Shown: positions 1-8,741 of the stretch, one piece after another
How positions within the stretch are numbered: the first letter of the stretch is position 1
Layout: every line of letters begins with the position of its first letter
NCBI RefSeq assembly: GCF_001715975.1
Contig: NZ_MARB01000002.1
Location: forward strand, 1 to 64,000
DNA length: 64,000 nucleotides
Reading direction: 5' to 3'
Source: Candidatus Thiodiazotropha endolucinida
Lineage (GTDB): Bacteria > Pseudomonadota > Gammaproteobacteria > Chromatiales > Chromatiaceae
Notes under the pieces: generated by a model
Told to the model about the DNA's origin: nothing
The model's input: the letters and a program-made list of their open reading frames with translations, nothing else
The model's database searches: none
Made by a program: the position numbers and the translations under genes

Positions 1-364
1 TTCCTTTACCTGCATTGGCTCTAGCACCGTCCCATAAAAAGCCATCAAGCAACGCTCTTTTGCCATGAAGCCGGATTCGATAAACAAACAGCAGTCACCT
101 ATAAGAGTTTTGATCCTTGGCATCCTGCTCATTGTTACTCTCCATCCACACCATCGGCATATAAGTATGGGGATAGCGGGAAACACTGCCGTAATGGCCC
201 TGACGACAGTAGTCATTGTAGCGGTTGGTTTCGCCATTATCATCTATGCACCGGCCGCCACAATTAGGAAATACAAAGCTGAACCTTCCGTAAATGCCCT
301 AGTGACATCAATTGATGTATGCTAAGCATGCAGAGTCTGGGATACAAGTAACGGGAGAGAACCG
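1..364. other. 5' edge region with a doubtful small ORF
   Basis: This stretch precedes lptM and holds no gene I can name. One forward ORF at 65-325 would encode 86 residues with two hydrophobic segments, around residues 14-26 and 39-62. It has no recognisable family and no clear ribosome binding site ahead of its ATG. It may be a small membrane protein or chance coding. The stretch is more AT-rich than the genes that follow. Confidence 0.3.
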
Positions 365-499
365 GTGCCAATACAACTGCAACTAAAAATTCTATTGTTG
401 GCGCTACTCCTGATCATCACTGCATGCGGCCAGAAGGGACCGCTCTTCATGCCGGATAAGGTGCAACACGATAAAACGGCAGAAGCGCCAGGTTCATGA
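365..499 (+). CDS. lptM: LptM-like (YifL) LPS-assembly lipoprotein
   Basis: A 44-residue lipoprotein starting at GTG 365. GGGAGAG lies about 8 bases upstream as ribosome binding site. The N-terminus is a short signal with a long Leu/Ile stretch, ending in the lipobox I-T-A-C. The mature protein begins [10 protein letters not shown], matching the CGxKGPLY/FxP start of the LptM (YifL) family. In E. coli LptM binds the outer-membrane LptD-LptE machine and helps its disulfide maturation. The stop codon overlaps the dapF start (ATGA), and lptM immediately before dapF is a conserved gammaproteobacterial order. The family assignment is strong because motif, size and position all agree. Confidence 0.85.
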   Translation: MPIQLQLKILLLALLLIITACGQKGPLFMPDKVQHDKTAEAPGS

Positions 500-1326
500 A
501 ACTCCATTTCACTAAAATGCACGGTCTCGGCAATGACTTTGTGGTAATCGATGCGATCAGTCAATCCATCGATTTATCACCAAAGACACTGCAAAAACTG
601 GCAGACAGGCACTTCGGTATCGGTTGCGACCAAATATTGCTGATCGAACCCCCCGAATCGACCGATACCGATTTCTATTATCGGATCTACAATGCCGATG
701 GCTCAGAAGTCGAGGCTTGCGGCAATGGCGCACGGTGCTTTGCCCGCTTTGTCAAAGAGAAGGGGCTGAGCACAAAATCTTCAATCCCGGTCGAAACCCT
801 GGCAGGTAAGATTTCCCTGCGACACTTGGCTGACGGCCATGTGGAGGTCGACATGGGCGCTCCCATCTTCGAGCCTGCATTGATACCCTTTACAGCGCCA
901 CAACAGGCAAATACCTATCTCCTGGATGTCGACGATCAACAGGTATCATTGTCTGCGGTATCGATGGGAAATCCACATGCGGTGCTCATCGTACCCAGTG
1001 TCGATCAGGCGGATGTGGCAAAACTGGGACCATTGATCGAGAATCATCCCAGATTCCCGCATCGCACCAATGTAGGCTTCATGCAGATCGACCGCACCAC
1101 AGAGATCCGATTGCGTGTGTTTGAGCGCGGCACCGGAGAAACGCTGGCCTGTGGCTCAGGCGCCAGCGCAGCCGTAGCAGCCGGCCGCCGGCTTGGTCTG
1201 CTTGATGAAGAGGTCTTGGTACACCTACCTGGCGGCGATCTTGTGGTAAAGTGGCACTCAGAAGGCCAACCCGTACTTATTGAAGGTCCGGCAGAGATCG
1301 TGTACGAAGGAACCATCGACCTATGA
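496..1326 (+). CDS. dapF: Diaminopimelate epimerase
   Basis: 276 residues, the usual DapF length. It interconverts LL- and meso-diaminopimelate without a cofactor, supplying lysine and peptidoglycan synthesis in the cytoplasm. The two active-site cysteines of the thiol pair are present: Cys75 in EACGNGARC and Cys219 in [10 protein letters not shown]. The N-terminal F[10 protein letters not shown] signature is intact. The start overlaps the lptM stop by 4 bases and the end overlaps the DUF484 gene start by 4 bases, so the genes are probably translationally coupled in one operon ending in xerC. Confidence 0.97.
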   Translation: MKLHFTKMHGLGNDFVVIDAISQSIDLSPKTLQKLADRHFGIGCDQILLIEPPESTDTDFYYRIYNADGSEVEACGNGARCFARFVKEKGLSTKSSIPVETLAGKISLRHLADGHVEVDMGAPIFEPALIPFTAPQQANTYLLDVDDQQVSLSAVSMGNPHAVLIVPSVDQADVAKLGPLIENHPRFPHRTNVGFMQIDRTTEIRLRVFERGTGETLACGSGASAAVAAGRRLGLLDEEVLVHLPGGDLVVKWHSEGQPVLIEGPAEIVYEGTIDL

Positions 1327-2018
1327 AACAAAAAGCCCCTAAAGAATCTACACAAGTGGATGAACTGGAAGAACAGGTGGTCGAATACCTGAATCACCAC
1401 CCCGATTTCTTCGCTAACCACCCGGAACTGCTTGGCAAGATCGAGATACCTCACGAAAGCGGTGCGGCTGTCTCTCTGATCGAACGCCAGGTCGAGGCGC
1501 TGCGCAGCCAGCTTCAAGAGTCTCAACAAAAGCTCTCGGAACTACTGGAGGTTGCGCGAACCAATGGTCAGTTACAGGATCGCATGCACCGGCTGACCCT
1601 GGAACTGATCGATGCCGCCACCTTCGAAGAGGTCTTGAATGCACTGGAAGATGAGTTGCATGACGATTTCAAGGCCGATGCCGTGGAGTTGAGACTTTTC
1701 TCCGCCAGTAATATCGATGAGCATCTGGACGAGACCCTGAGTGGTCAAACCGACACATTTGAACAGTTCTTCAGTCAAAATCAACCGATCTGCGGAAAAC
1801 TCGACCAGGATCAACTCGACTATATCTTCGGTACCGAAGGTGATCGAATCGCCTCTACTGCATTGATCCCGTTGAAGAGCGAGGGGGTGCTCGGTCTGCT
1901 CGCCATCGGTAGCTGTGATGCCGATAGGTTCGCCCCTCATCATGGCACCGAATTTCTCACCCGCCTTGGGGAGATAATCAGCCGCACCCTGCAGGCCGTC
2001 TCCCTCCCCGGTATTTAG
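1323..2018 (+). CDS. DUF484 family protein
   Basis: 231 residues, DUF484 family (a GAF-related fold), function not established. The N-terminus carries the typical family opening with V-x-x-Y-L and H-P-D-F-F (about residues 21-31). A predicted coiled coil spans about residues 50-90, followed by a GAF-like C-terminal half. The gene sits between dapF and xerC with a 4-base overlap to dapF and a 5-base gap to xerC, the arrangement known from Pseudomonas and E. coli (yigA position). The tight linkage to xerC suggests co-expression; a link to recombination is guesswork. Confidence 0.9.
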   Translation: MKQKAPKESTQVDELEEQVVEYLNHHPDFFANHPELLGKIEIPHESGAAVSLIERQVEALRSQLQESQQKLSELLEVARTNGQLQDRMHRLTLELIDAATFEEVLNALEDELHDDFKADAVELRLFSASNIDEHLDETLSGQTDTFEQFFSQNQPICGKLDQDQLDYIFGTEGDRIASTALIPLKSEGVLGLLAIGSCDADRFAPHHGTEFLTRLGEIISRTLQAVSLPGI

Positions 2019-2023
2019 TATCC

Positions 2024-2941
2024 GTGTCCTCTCCCAGCAGCCTGCAACTCCAGGAGTGGATAGCGCTTTATTTTGACTACCTGCGGCATGAACGACGCCT
2101 TTCGCCCCGCACCCTGGAGAGCTACAAACGTGATCTGAAAGCGGCTATGGCCTGGCTGGAGCAGCAACAGTTAACCCGCTGGGAAGAGATCACTCAACAC
2201 CATATAAGGCACTACATCGCGACACGACACCGGGTGGGACTGGCGGCCAAAAGCCTGCATCGCGAACTCTCCAGCCTGCGCGGACTGTTTAATTTTCTCA
2301 TTCGGGAACAGCAGCTTGATTCCAACCCGGCACTCGGTGTCCGCGCACCCAAGGTAAGGCGCAAGCTGCCTGTCACCCTCGACCCGGATCAGGTCAGTCG
2401 CCTCTTGGATATCACTGACGACTCCCCGGTCGCTGTCCGCGATAGAGCGATCATGGAACTTTTCTATTCATCCGGACTCCGCCTGGCGGAACTGGTAAAT
2501 CTCAATCTGCAGGATATCGACCTCAAGGAACAGCTGGTCGAAGTCACTGGCAAGGGGGCGAAAGCGAGACGCCTGCCCGTGGGTAAAATTGCCAAACAGG
2601 CCCTTGAGCAATGGTTTGCGATCAGGCCGCAAATGGCGACTGAGGATGAGATTGCACTCTTCGTCGGCGTACGGGGCAGGCGAATCAATCGCAGCACCAT
2701 TCAGCGCCAACTCCATGCCTGGTCCGTCGCCCAGGGAACACCCCGCAATGTCCACCCTCATCTGCTGCGTCACTCTTTCGCCACTCATCTGTTGGAATCG
2801 TCCGGCGATTTACGCGCCGTTCAGGAACTGCTGGGGCATGCCAACATCAGCACCACCCAGATATATACCCATCTTGACTTTCAACACCTGGCCGATGTCT
2901 ATGACCGGGCCCACCCCAGAGCCAAGAAGAAGCGGGATTGA
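2024..2941 (+). CDS. xerC: Tyrosine recombinase XerC
   Basis: 305 residues. XerC works with XerD at the dif site to resolve chromosome dimers. The N-terminal SAM-like core-binding domain covers about residues 9-95 and the catalytic domain about 115-300. The active-site set is complete: Arg153 in SGLRLAE, Lys177, His246 and Arg249 in HPHLLRHSFATH, His272 in LLGHANI, and nucleophile Tyr281 in IYTHLD. GTG 2024 is used as start, 5 bases after the DUF484 stop. Position after dapF-DUF484 identifies it as the housekeeping XerC rather than an island integrase. Confidence 0.95.
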   Translation: MSSPSSLQLQEWIALYFDYLRHERRLSPRTLESYKRDLKAAMAWLEQQQLTRWEEITQHHIRHYIATRHRVGLAAKSLHRELSSLRGLFNFLIREQQLDSNPALGVRAPKVRRKLPVTLDPDQVSRLLDITDDSPVAVRDRAIMELFYSSGLRLAELVNLNLQDIDLKEQLVEVTGKGAKARRLPVGKIAKQALEQWFAIRPQMATEDEIALFVGVRGRRINRSTIQRQLHAWSVAQGTPRNVHPHLLRHSFATHLLESSGDLRAVQELLGHANISTTQIYTHLDFQHLADVYDRAHPRAKKKRD

Positions 2942-2963
2942 GACGGCGAATGGTATGTAAACA

Positions 2964-2980
2964 GTGTTAACAGGCCCTAG
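2964..2980. repeat. Dispersed palindromic repeat, single arm
   Basis: One arm of the dispersed repeat (reverse orientation, GTGTTAACAGGCCCTAG) between convergent xerC and the LysR gene. The CTA at 2977-2979 is the TAG stop of the minus-strand LysR gene, so the repeat supplies that stop. Other copies are at 17535, 45670, 48737 and 55624. Confidence 0.75.
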
Positions 2981-3912
2981 CGGCTTTTACCTGGATCAGC
3001 ACTCTCCGTGGCGCTTTCCATGCGTGCGGACGCAGCCCGAAACAGATCGATAAACCGCTGTTGATGATTACGTAGATATTTATCCCTTCGATAGCCGATT
3101 TTCGTCACCTCCCAGGGAAACAGGTGATTCAATTCCCGCATCCCCAGGTCTCGGTCCTTTTCACGCTCATAGGCCAATTCCGCGATGATGCCGATCCCCA
3201 AGCCCTCTCTGACGTAGGTCTTGATCACATCGGTGTCTGTGGCACTCAAGACCACATGCGGCATCAGCCCTGCATTGCTGAATGTATCATTCAGATGCCC
3301 ACGGCCCGTAAACCCGACTACATATGTGATGATCGGGTATCTACAGAGCGCTTTGAGGGTAATTTGCTTGCGTTTAAACACTGCATGTAAATCTGGCGCT
3401 ATGAGACAGCGATTCCACCGGTTGCAGGGTATCGCCAGCAGCGCCGGGTTGTTGCTCAGCGCTTCGGTACAGATGGCAAAATCCACTTTGTCCTGAACCG
3501 CCATGTCGACCAGCTGCTGCGGCCTGCCCTCCAGTATCTGGAGCTCCACTTTCGGGTAAGCCAGGCTGAACTGCCGGATGACCGGCGGTAGCACGTAACG
3601 CGCCTGTGTATGGGTAGTGCCGATACGCAGGGTACCGACATCCTCGGAGACATGATCCTGACCCACCGCCAGGATATTGGCCGTATCGGCCTGGATGTTG
3701 CGCGCATAGTGCAGGACCCTTTCCCCTGCCTCAGTCAAACCAACCAGTCTTTTACCCTGGCGCAAAAATAGTCTTGTACCCAGGTTCGCCTCAAGCTGTT
3801 TGATGTGCTGTGAGACAGCGGGTTGAACCAGATGCAGACTCTGCGCTGTCCGGCTCACGCTGTAATCGTATTCAACCAGGAGCACCAATGACTTAAGTTG
3901 CCGGAGATCCAT
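2977..3912 (-). CDS. LysR-family regulator, CysB/Cbl-like
   Basis: 311 residues. An N-terminal winged helix-turn-helix (about residues 1-60, with QPAVSQHIKQLE as recognition helix) is followed by a periplasmic-binding-like effector domain. The effector domain resembles CysB: TTHTQARYVLP near residue 100 and TDTDVIKTYVREGLGIGII near 225 are close to the CysB segments that contact sulfate/thiosulfate or acetylserine. The family controls sulfur assimilation in enterics. Here the gene is divergent from a 2-oxoacid:ferredoxin oxidoreductase operon, so it may control that operon instead of, or besides, sulfur genes. That role is inferred from position only. Confidence 0.85.
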   Translation of the reverse strand: MDLRQLKSLVLLVEYDYSVSRTAQSLHLVQPAVSQHIKQLEANLGTRLFLRQGKRLVGLTEAGERVLHYARNIQADTANILAVGQDHVSEDVGTLRIGTTHTQARYVLPPVIRQFSLAYPKVELQILEGRPQQLVDMAVQDKVDFAICTEALSNNPALLAIPCNRWNRCLIAPDLHAVFKRKQITLKALCRYPIITYVVGFTGRGHLNDTFSNAGLMPHVVLSATDTDVIKTYVREGLGIGIIAELAYEREKDRDLGMRELNHLFPWEVTKIGYRRDKYLRNHQQRFIDLFRAASARMESATESADPGKSR

Positions 3913-4228
3913 ATCATTAATATTTATATATATGCACTATATATTATTTTACATTATTAATTGGCCTGTAGATACTTCGCCCCCGTGGATTCGGATACAA
4001 TCTGAATTCACACCAACAAGAGCGCCACACAGCCAAAACCCATCGGCTGTTACAACAGAAAGCGCTCATGTTATGCAGCACAATAACTCGCGCCGGTATT
4101 TTTCCGGTGACAAGAACAAGCACGCATCATCTTTTTGTTCATCAGGTGTACGGATTCACCCAATCCGTCAGGTTCGTCCGTCTGCTCACAAGGCCGCCGG
4201 ATAATCTACCTCACAGGAGAAAAGACAC
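3913..4228. promoter_or_regulatory. Divergent intergenic region, LysR / oxidoreductase operon
   Basis: 316 bases without a gene. Next to the LysR start lies a strongly AT-rich stretch (3914-3960) with alternating TA runs and ATTAAT near both ends, a likely promoter and regulator-binding zone. A TACAAT hexamer at about 3995-4000 could be a -10 for the rightward operon but lacks a clear -35. AGGAG about 10 bases before ATG 4229 is a good ribosome binding site. The ORFs here in other frames look like chance. Confidence 0.45.
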
Positions 4229-4813
4229 ATGTTTCAGATCCGCATCCACGGACGCGGTGGCCAGGGGGTCGTCTCTGCCGCCGAAATGCTCTCCGTCGCC
4301 GCTTTCCTCGAAGACAAACATGCCCAGGCGGTACCGAGCTTCGGCTCCGAACGCATGGGCGCCCCGGTGGTCGCCTTCTGCCGTATCGACGATCAGCCGA
4401 TACGTCTGCGCGAACCGGTACTCGAACCGGATATCCTGATCATCCAGGATCCGACACTGTTCAATGCCATCGACGTCTTCAACGGCCTCACCGAAGACGG
4501 CCATCTGCTGATCAATACCGGCAAGACCATCGAAGAGCTCGGTATCGAAAATGCTGTTGAACACCTGCCCGACGGACACGTCTGCACTGTGCCCGCCACC
4601 GACATCGCACTGACCCATGTCAAACGTCCGGTGCCTAACGCGGTCCTGCTCGGCGCCCTCTCGGCGGTCACCGGAGTGATCAAAATCGACTCGGTTATCG
4701 AGGCGATCGAGACCAAGTTCCCCGGTAAGGTGGGTCAGACCAATATCACCGCGGCCAAGGTCGCCTACGCGATGGCGCAAACTTCGGCGCTGCAGGAGGC
4801 GACCCATGCTTAA
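4229..4813 (+). CDS. 2-oxoacid:ferredoxin oxidoreductase, gamma subunit
   Basis: 194 residues, gamma-domain (POR/KOR gamma) protein. The opening RIHGRGGQGVVSAAEML is the family glycine-rich signature. The gamma subunit helps bind CoA in the pyruvate/2-oxoglutarate:ferredoxin oxidoreductase complex, which makes acyl-CoA and CO2 with reduction of ferredoxin, or runs in reverse as a carboxylation. It is the first gene of a tight four-gene operon with an 8-base overlap to the alpha gene. The substrate cannot be fixed by eye. Confidence 0.9.
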   Translation: MFQIRIHGRGGQGVVSAAEMLSVAAFLEDKHAQAVPSFGSERMGAPVVAFCRIDDQPIRLREPVLEPDILIIQDPTLFNAIDVFNGLTEDGHLLINTGKTIEELGIENAVEHLPDGHVCTVPATDIALTHVKRPVPNAVLLGALSAVTGVIKIDSVIEAIETKFPGKVGQTNITAAKVAYAMAQTSALQEATHA

Positions 4814-6062
4814 GCAGATCGAAGGTTCACACGGTATCGCGGAAGCGGTGGCCCTGTGCCGCCCCGAGGTAATCTGCGCCTATCCCATCACCCCCCAGAC
4901 CCACATCGTGGAGGACCTGGGGACGATGGTGAAGAGCGGAAGCCTGAAACAGTGCGAGTTCATCAACGTGGAGTCGGAGTTTGCGGCTCTCTCCGTGGCC
5001 ATTGGCTCCTCCGCTGCCGGCGCCCGCTCCTACACCGCCACCGCCAGCCAGGGCCTGCTCTATATGGCCGAGGCGGTCTACAACGCCTCCGGTCTCGGCC
5101 TGCCCATCGTGATGACGGTGGGCAACCGGGCCATCGGCGCACCGATCAACATCTGGAACGATCAATCTGACTCCATGTCCATGCGTGACGCCGGCTGGAT
5201 CCAACTCTTCGCCGAGACAAACCAGGAAGCCTTGGATCTGCATATCCAGGCCTTTCGCATCGCCGAGAAGTTGAGTATGCCGGTGATGGTCTGCGTCGAC
5301 GGTTTCATCCTCACCCACGCCTACGAACGGATGGATATACCCGAGCAGGAACAGGTGGACCGCTTTCTCCCTCCTTTCGAGCCGCGTCAGGTGCTCGATC
5401 CGGCGGAGCCGATCTCCATCGGCGCCATGGTGGGACCTGAGGCCTTCACCGAAGTGCGTTACCTGGCCCACCACAAGCAGATGCAGGCCCTGGAGCTGAT
5501 CCCGGAGATCGCCGAGGAGTTCAAAACCATCTTCGGCCGCGACTCGGGTGGACTCATCTCCAACTACCGGACAGAGGATGCTGAGACTATTATCGTCACC
5601 CTCGGTTCGGTGATCGGCACCATCGCGGATGTGATCGACACGATGCGTGATGCGGGACACAAGATCGGCGCCATCTCCCTCCGTTGTTACCGGCCCTTCC
5701 CCAAGGAACTCCTGCGAAACGCACTGCTGGAGTGCCAACGGGTTGTGGTGTTCGAGAAATGTCTGGCGGTGGGCATGGGCGGCATCGTCGCCAACAATGT
5801 CCGCATGTCGACCCGTGGCTTGAGTACGCCTGTCTACACCGTCATCGGCGGACTCGGTGGACGCCCCATCACTCGCAAGTCACTCACCGATCTGTTTGAG
5901 AGGGCGATGCAGGACGATTTGGAAGAGACCAGCTTCCTCGATATCAAGTGCGACATCGTGGAACGGGAGCTGGCGCGGGAGCGGGCACACACCCGTTCCG
6001 GATCTGCGGCGGAAAACATCCTGCGTGAGGTTGGCGTGGTCGACGCCGCCAAGACAGCCTGA
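4806..6062 (+). CDS. 2-oxoacid:ferredoxin oxidoreductase, alpha subunit
   Basis: 418 residues, alpha subunit with the pyrimidine-binding domain (about residues 10-240, including CAYPITPQTHIVEDL and a SQGLLYMAEA segment) and a transketolase-C-like domain (about 255-370). It pairs with the beta subunit to bind thiamine diphosphate. The CAYPITPQTHI motif is typical of pyruvate:ferredoxin oxidoreductase alpha chains, which favours pyruvate over 2-oxoglutarate, but this is only suggestive. It overlaps the gamma gene and is followed 11 bases later by the beta gene. Confidence 0.92.
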   Translation: MLKQIEGSHGIAEAVALCRPEVICAYPITPQTHIVEDLGTMVKSGSLKQCEFINVESEFAALSVAIGSSAAGARSYTATASQGLLYMAEAVYNASGLGLPIVMTVGNRAIGAPINIWNDQSDSMSMRDAGWIQLFAETNQEALDLHIQAFRIAEKLSMPVMVCVDGFILTHAYERMDIPEQEQVDRFLPPFEPRQVLDPAEPISIGAMVGPEAFTEVRYLAHHKQMQALELIPEIAEEFKTIFGRDSGGLISNYRTEDAETIIVTLGSVIGTIADVIDTMRDAGHKIGAISLRCYRPFPKELLRNALLECQRVVVFEKCLAVGMGGIVANNVRMSTRGLSTPVYTVIGGLGGRPITRKSLTDLFERAMQDDLEETSFLDIKCDIVERELARERAHTRSGSAAENILREVGVVDAAKTA

Positions 6063-6073
6063 GGAGGAGCGAC

Positions 6074-7066
6074 ATGCCACATCAACAAGTGAAATTCTAT
6101 CAAACTGGCACCCTCACCGTGGGCAATCGCCTGCTCGACGAGGCCCAGCGTACGGTGCAGGCGACCATGGACCGCTCCAACTCCCTCGACTCCGGCCACC
6201 GCGCCTGTCAGGGGTGCGGCGAAGCCCTGGGCGCGCGATACGCCATCGATGCCGCCATGCGCGCCACCGACAACCAGCTGATCGCCGCCAATGCAACCGG
6301 CTGTCTGGAGGTCTTCACCACCCCTTATCCTGAGTCGGCCTGGCGCATCCCCTGGATGCACTCTCTGTTCGGCAACGCCCCCGCCGTCGCCACCGGCATC
6401 GCCGCGGCCATGCGGGTCAAAGGGAAGGAGAATGTACGGGTCATCGCCCAGGGAGGCGACGGCGGTACCACCGATATCGGTTTCGGCGCGCTCTCCGGCA
6501 TGTTCGAGCGCAACGATGACGTGCTCTACATCTGCTACGACAACCAGGCCTACATGAACACCGGGGTACAGCGCTCCTCCGCCACACCCGGCTCGGCGCG
6601 CACCGCCACCACCATGCCGGTGGGTCCGGAACCCGGGGCCGATTTCGACAAGGGTAAGAATCTACCCCTGATCGCCATGGCCCACGGTATTCCCTACGTC
6701 GCGACCGCCAGCGTAGACCGGCTGCATGACCTGGAAGCCAAGGTGGAAAAGGCCATGTCGATCCGGGGCGCCCGATATATCCAGGTTTTCGTGCCCTGCC
6801 CCCTGGGCTGGGGCTCCAAGCCCGCGGATACGGTGAAGATCGCCCGGCTCGCCGTGGAGAGCGGACTCTACCCCCTGTTCGAGGCGGAGTACGGTGAAAT
6901 CACCGCCTCCACCAAGATCCGCCGCAAAGTTCCGGTATCGGACTACCTCAAACTACAGCGCCGCTTCGCCCACACCCTGAAGAACGAGACACAGTTGGCC
7001 CAGCTTCAGACGGTGGCGGACAATAACATCCGCCGTTTCGGCCTCATCGACGAGCAGGGAGACTGA
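6074..7066 (+). CDS. 2-oxoacid:ferredoxin oxidoreductase, beta subunit
   Basis: 330 residues, thiamine-diphosphate-binding beta subunit. ACQGCGEALGAR near residue 44 begins the cofactor and [4Fe-4S] ligand pattern. The ThDP motif is GGDGGTTDIGFGAL near residue 130, followed by YDNQAYMNTGVQRSSATP. Further cysteines in NATGCLEV and VFVPCPLGW complete the usual cluster ligand set for this family. The MNTGVQ-S-ATP segment is characteristic of pyruvate-type enzymes. AGGAGG-type binding site precedes ATG 6074. It forms one complex with the two upstream genes. Confidence 0.92.
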   Translation: MPHQQVKFYQTGTLTVGNRLLDEAQRTVQATMDRSNSLDSGHRACQGCGEALGARYAIDAAMRATDNQLIAANATGCLEVFTTPYPESAWRIPWMHSLFGNAPAVATGIAAAMRVKGKENVRVIAQGGDGGTTDIGFGALSGMFERNDDVLYICYDNQAYMNTGVQRSSATPGSARTATTMPVGPEPGADFDKGKNLPLIAMAHGIPYVATASVDRLHDLEAKVEKAMSIRGARYIQVFVPCPLGWGSKPADTVKIARLAVESGLYPLFEAEYGEITASTKIRRKVPVSDYLKLQRRFAHTLKNETQLAQLQTVADNNIRRFGLIDEQGD

Positions 7067-7068
7067 GC

Positions 7069-8691
7069 ATGAAAAAACCCTTTGCGATTACCCTCGACGT
7101 GGGCAGCAGTCTGCTCAACAAGACCGGTTCCTGGCGTACCGATCGGCCGGTCTACCTGGACCGCCTGCCTCCCTGTAACAACGCCTGTCCGGCAGGCGAG
7201 AATATCCAGGCCTGGCTCTACCATGCGGAAGAGGGCCACTACGAAAAGGCCTGGCGGGAAATCATGCTCAACAATCCTTTTCCCGCCGTCATGGGACGGG
7301 TCTGTTACCACCCTTGCGAGAGCGCCTGTAACCGGGTCCACGTGGACGACGCGGTGGGCATCAACTCGGTGGAACGCTTTCTCGGCGACCAAGCCCTGCG
7401 CCAGGGCTGGAAGGTCGAACCGGGTCGGGACACCGGCAAGCGGGTGATGGTGGTCGGTGCCGGTCCGGCCGGACTCGCCTGCGCCTACCACCTGTGCCGC
7501 TTCGGTCACCAGGTTACCGTCTACGAGGCCTCCCCCCAGGCCGGCGGCATGGTGCGCTACGGCATCCCCAAGTACCGCATGCCGCGGGAAAAGCTGAAGG
7601 CGGAGATTCAGCGTATCGAGGCGATGGGGGTGGAGATCGTGCTGAATACCCGCATCGACGACATCCAGGGCTTCAAGCAAGCCAATGGCTTCGATGCGGT
7701 ATTCCTCGCCATCGGCGCGCAGCAGGCCAAACGGATCGAAATCCCCGCCGACGACAGCGTACCGGTGCTCGACGCCGTCAGCCTACTGCGTTCGGTTGAG
7801 GAGGAGGAGCATGTGGCGCTGCGTGGCCATGTAGCGGTCTACGGCGGCGGCAACTCCGCCATCGACGTGGCCCGCACCGCCATCCGCATGGGGGCGACCC
7901 GGGTCACCCAGGTGGTCTTCGAGGCGCGCGAGAAGATGCCGGCCCATGAGATGGAGATCCGTGAGGCCCTGGAAGAGGGGGTGGAGATCCTGCCCTTGCG
8001 GGCGATCCGGGAGATCCGGGACGGCAGCCTGCAGTTGGAACTGATGGTCGACAGCGAAGCGCAGTGGCCTCAACCGTCAGGTCAGTTCGAGCCGTTCGCT
8101 GCGGACGTAGTGATCCAGGCCCTGGGCCAGCGGGTCGAGACCGATCTGCTGACACCCCTGGAGGGGGTCAGGATCGAAGCAGACTCGGTACAGGTCGACC
8201 GACAGATGATGACCGGCGCCGAAGGCATCTTCGCCGGCGGCGACATGGCGCCCTCCGCGCGCACGGTGACCACTGCCATCGGCCATGGCAAGCATGCCGC
8301 CCGCAGTATCGATGCCTGGCTCAAGGGGGAGACCTACATCAAACCCGATAAACACGAGATTGCCGACATCGCCAAAATGAACACCTGGTACTACTCAGAC
8401 GCCCCCCGCACGGTACGGCCGATGCTCGACATCGTCCGGCGTCAGAGCGGATTCGCGGAGGTGGTGGGCGACCTGGACGAGGTCAATGCCGCCTACGAGG
8501 CACGCCGCTGCATGTCCTGCGGCAACTGCTTCGAGTGCGACAACTGCTATGGCGTCTGCCCCGACAACGCGATCACCAAGCTGGGGCCGGGCAATCGATT
8601 CGAGTTCAAGTATGACTACTGCAAGGGGTGTGGTATGTGCGCCGCGGAGTGTCCTTGCGGTGCAATCAAAATGGAACCCGAGAATATCTGA
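7069..8691 (+). CDS. NAD(P)/FAD oxidoreductase (GltD-like) fused to two-cluster ferredoxin
   Basis: 540 residues. The N-terminus carries cysteines 36, 40, 79, 83 and 87, like the Fe-S region of the glutamate synthase small chain. An FAD motif VVGAGPAGLACAY lies near residue 126 and an NAD(P) motif VYGGGNSAID near residue 260. The C-terminal about 60 residues contain two ferredoxin clusters: CMSCGNCFECDNC and YCKGCGMCAAECPCG. It has no glutamate synthase partner; it follows the beta subunit by 2 bases. The probable job is to pass electrons between NAD(P)H and the ferredoxin pool of the 2-oxoacid oxidoreductase, replacing a separate delta (PorD) subunit. That role is inferred from fusion and operon. 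Confidence 0.85.
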   Translation: MKKPFAITLDVGSSLLNKTGSWRTDRPVYLDRLPPCNNACPAGENIQAWLYHAEEGHYEKAWREIMLNNPFPAVMGRVCYHPCESACNRVHVDDAVGINSVERFLGDQALRQGWKVEPGRDTGKRVMVVGAGPAGLACAYHLCRFGHQVTVYEASPQAGGMVRYGIPKYRMPREKLKAEIQRIEAMGVEIVLNTRIDDIQGFKQANGFDAVFLAIGAQQAKRIEIPADDSVPVLDAVSLLRSVEEEEHVALRGHVAVYGGGNSAIDVARTAIRMGATRVTQVVFEAREKMPAHEMEIREALEEGVEILPLRAIREIRDGSLQLELMVDSEAQWPQPSGQFEPFAADVVIQALGQRVETDLLTPLEGVRIEADSVQVDRQMMTGAEGIFAGGDMAPSARTVTTAIGHGKHAARSIDAWLKGETYIKPDKHEIADIAKMNTWYYSDAPRTVRPMLDIVRRQSGFAEVVGDLDEVNAAYEARRCMSCGNCFECDNCYGVCPDNAITKLGPGNRFEFKYDYCKGCGMCAAECPCGAIKMEPENI

Positions 8692-8741
8692 TTCGTCATC
8701 TTGCCAGGGAAGGCTTTTTTCATAGAATGCCACACAATCGT

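Noticed and set aside
2024-2941. Possible island integrase
   Set aside because: The tyrosine recombinase is in the conserved dapF-DUF484-xerC order and is housekeeping XerC, not evidence of an integrated element.
3932-4439. Several ORFs ahead of and across the gamma-subunit gene
   Set aside because: They overlap the regulatory gap or lie out of frame with a clear coding gene; no family features.
4827-5738. Long minus-strand ORF (303 codons) opposite the alpha-subunit gene
   Set aside because: Rich in His, Gly and Asp as expected for the antisense of a GC-rich gene; the forward gene is certain.
8702-8720. Terminator after the oxidoreductase operon
   Set aside because: A T6 run follows GCC/GGC, but the stem is only about three pairs, too weak to call.
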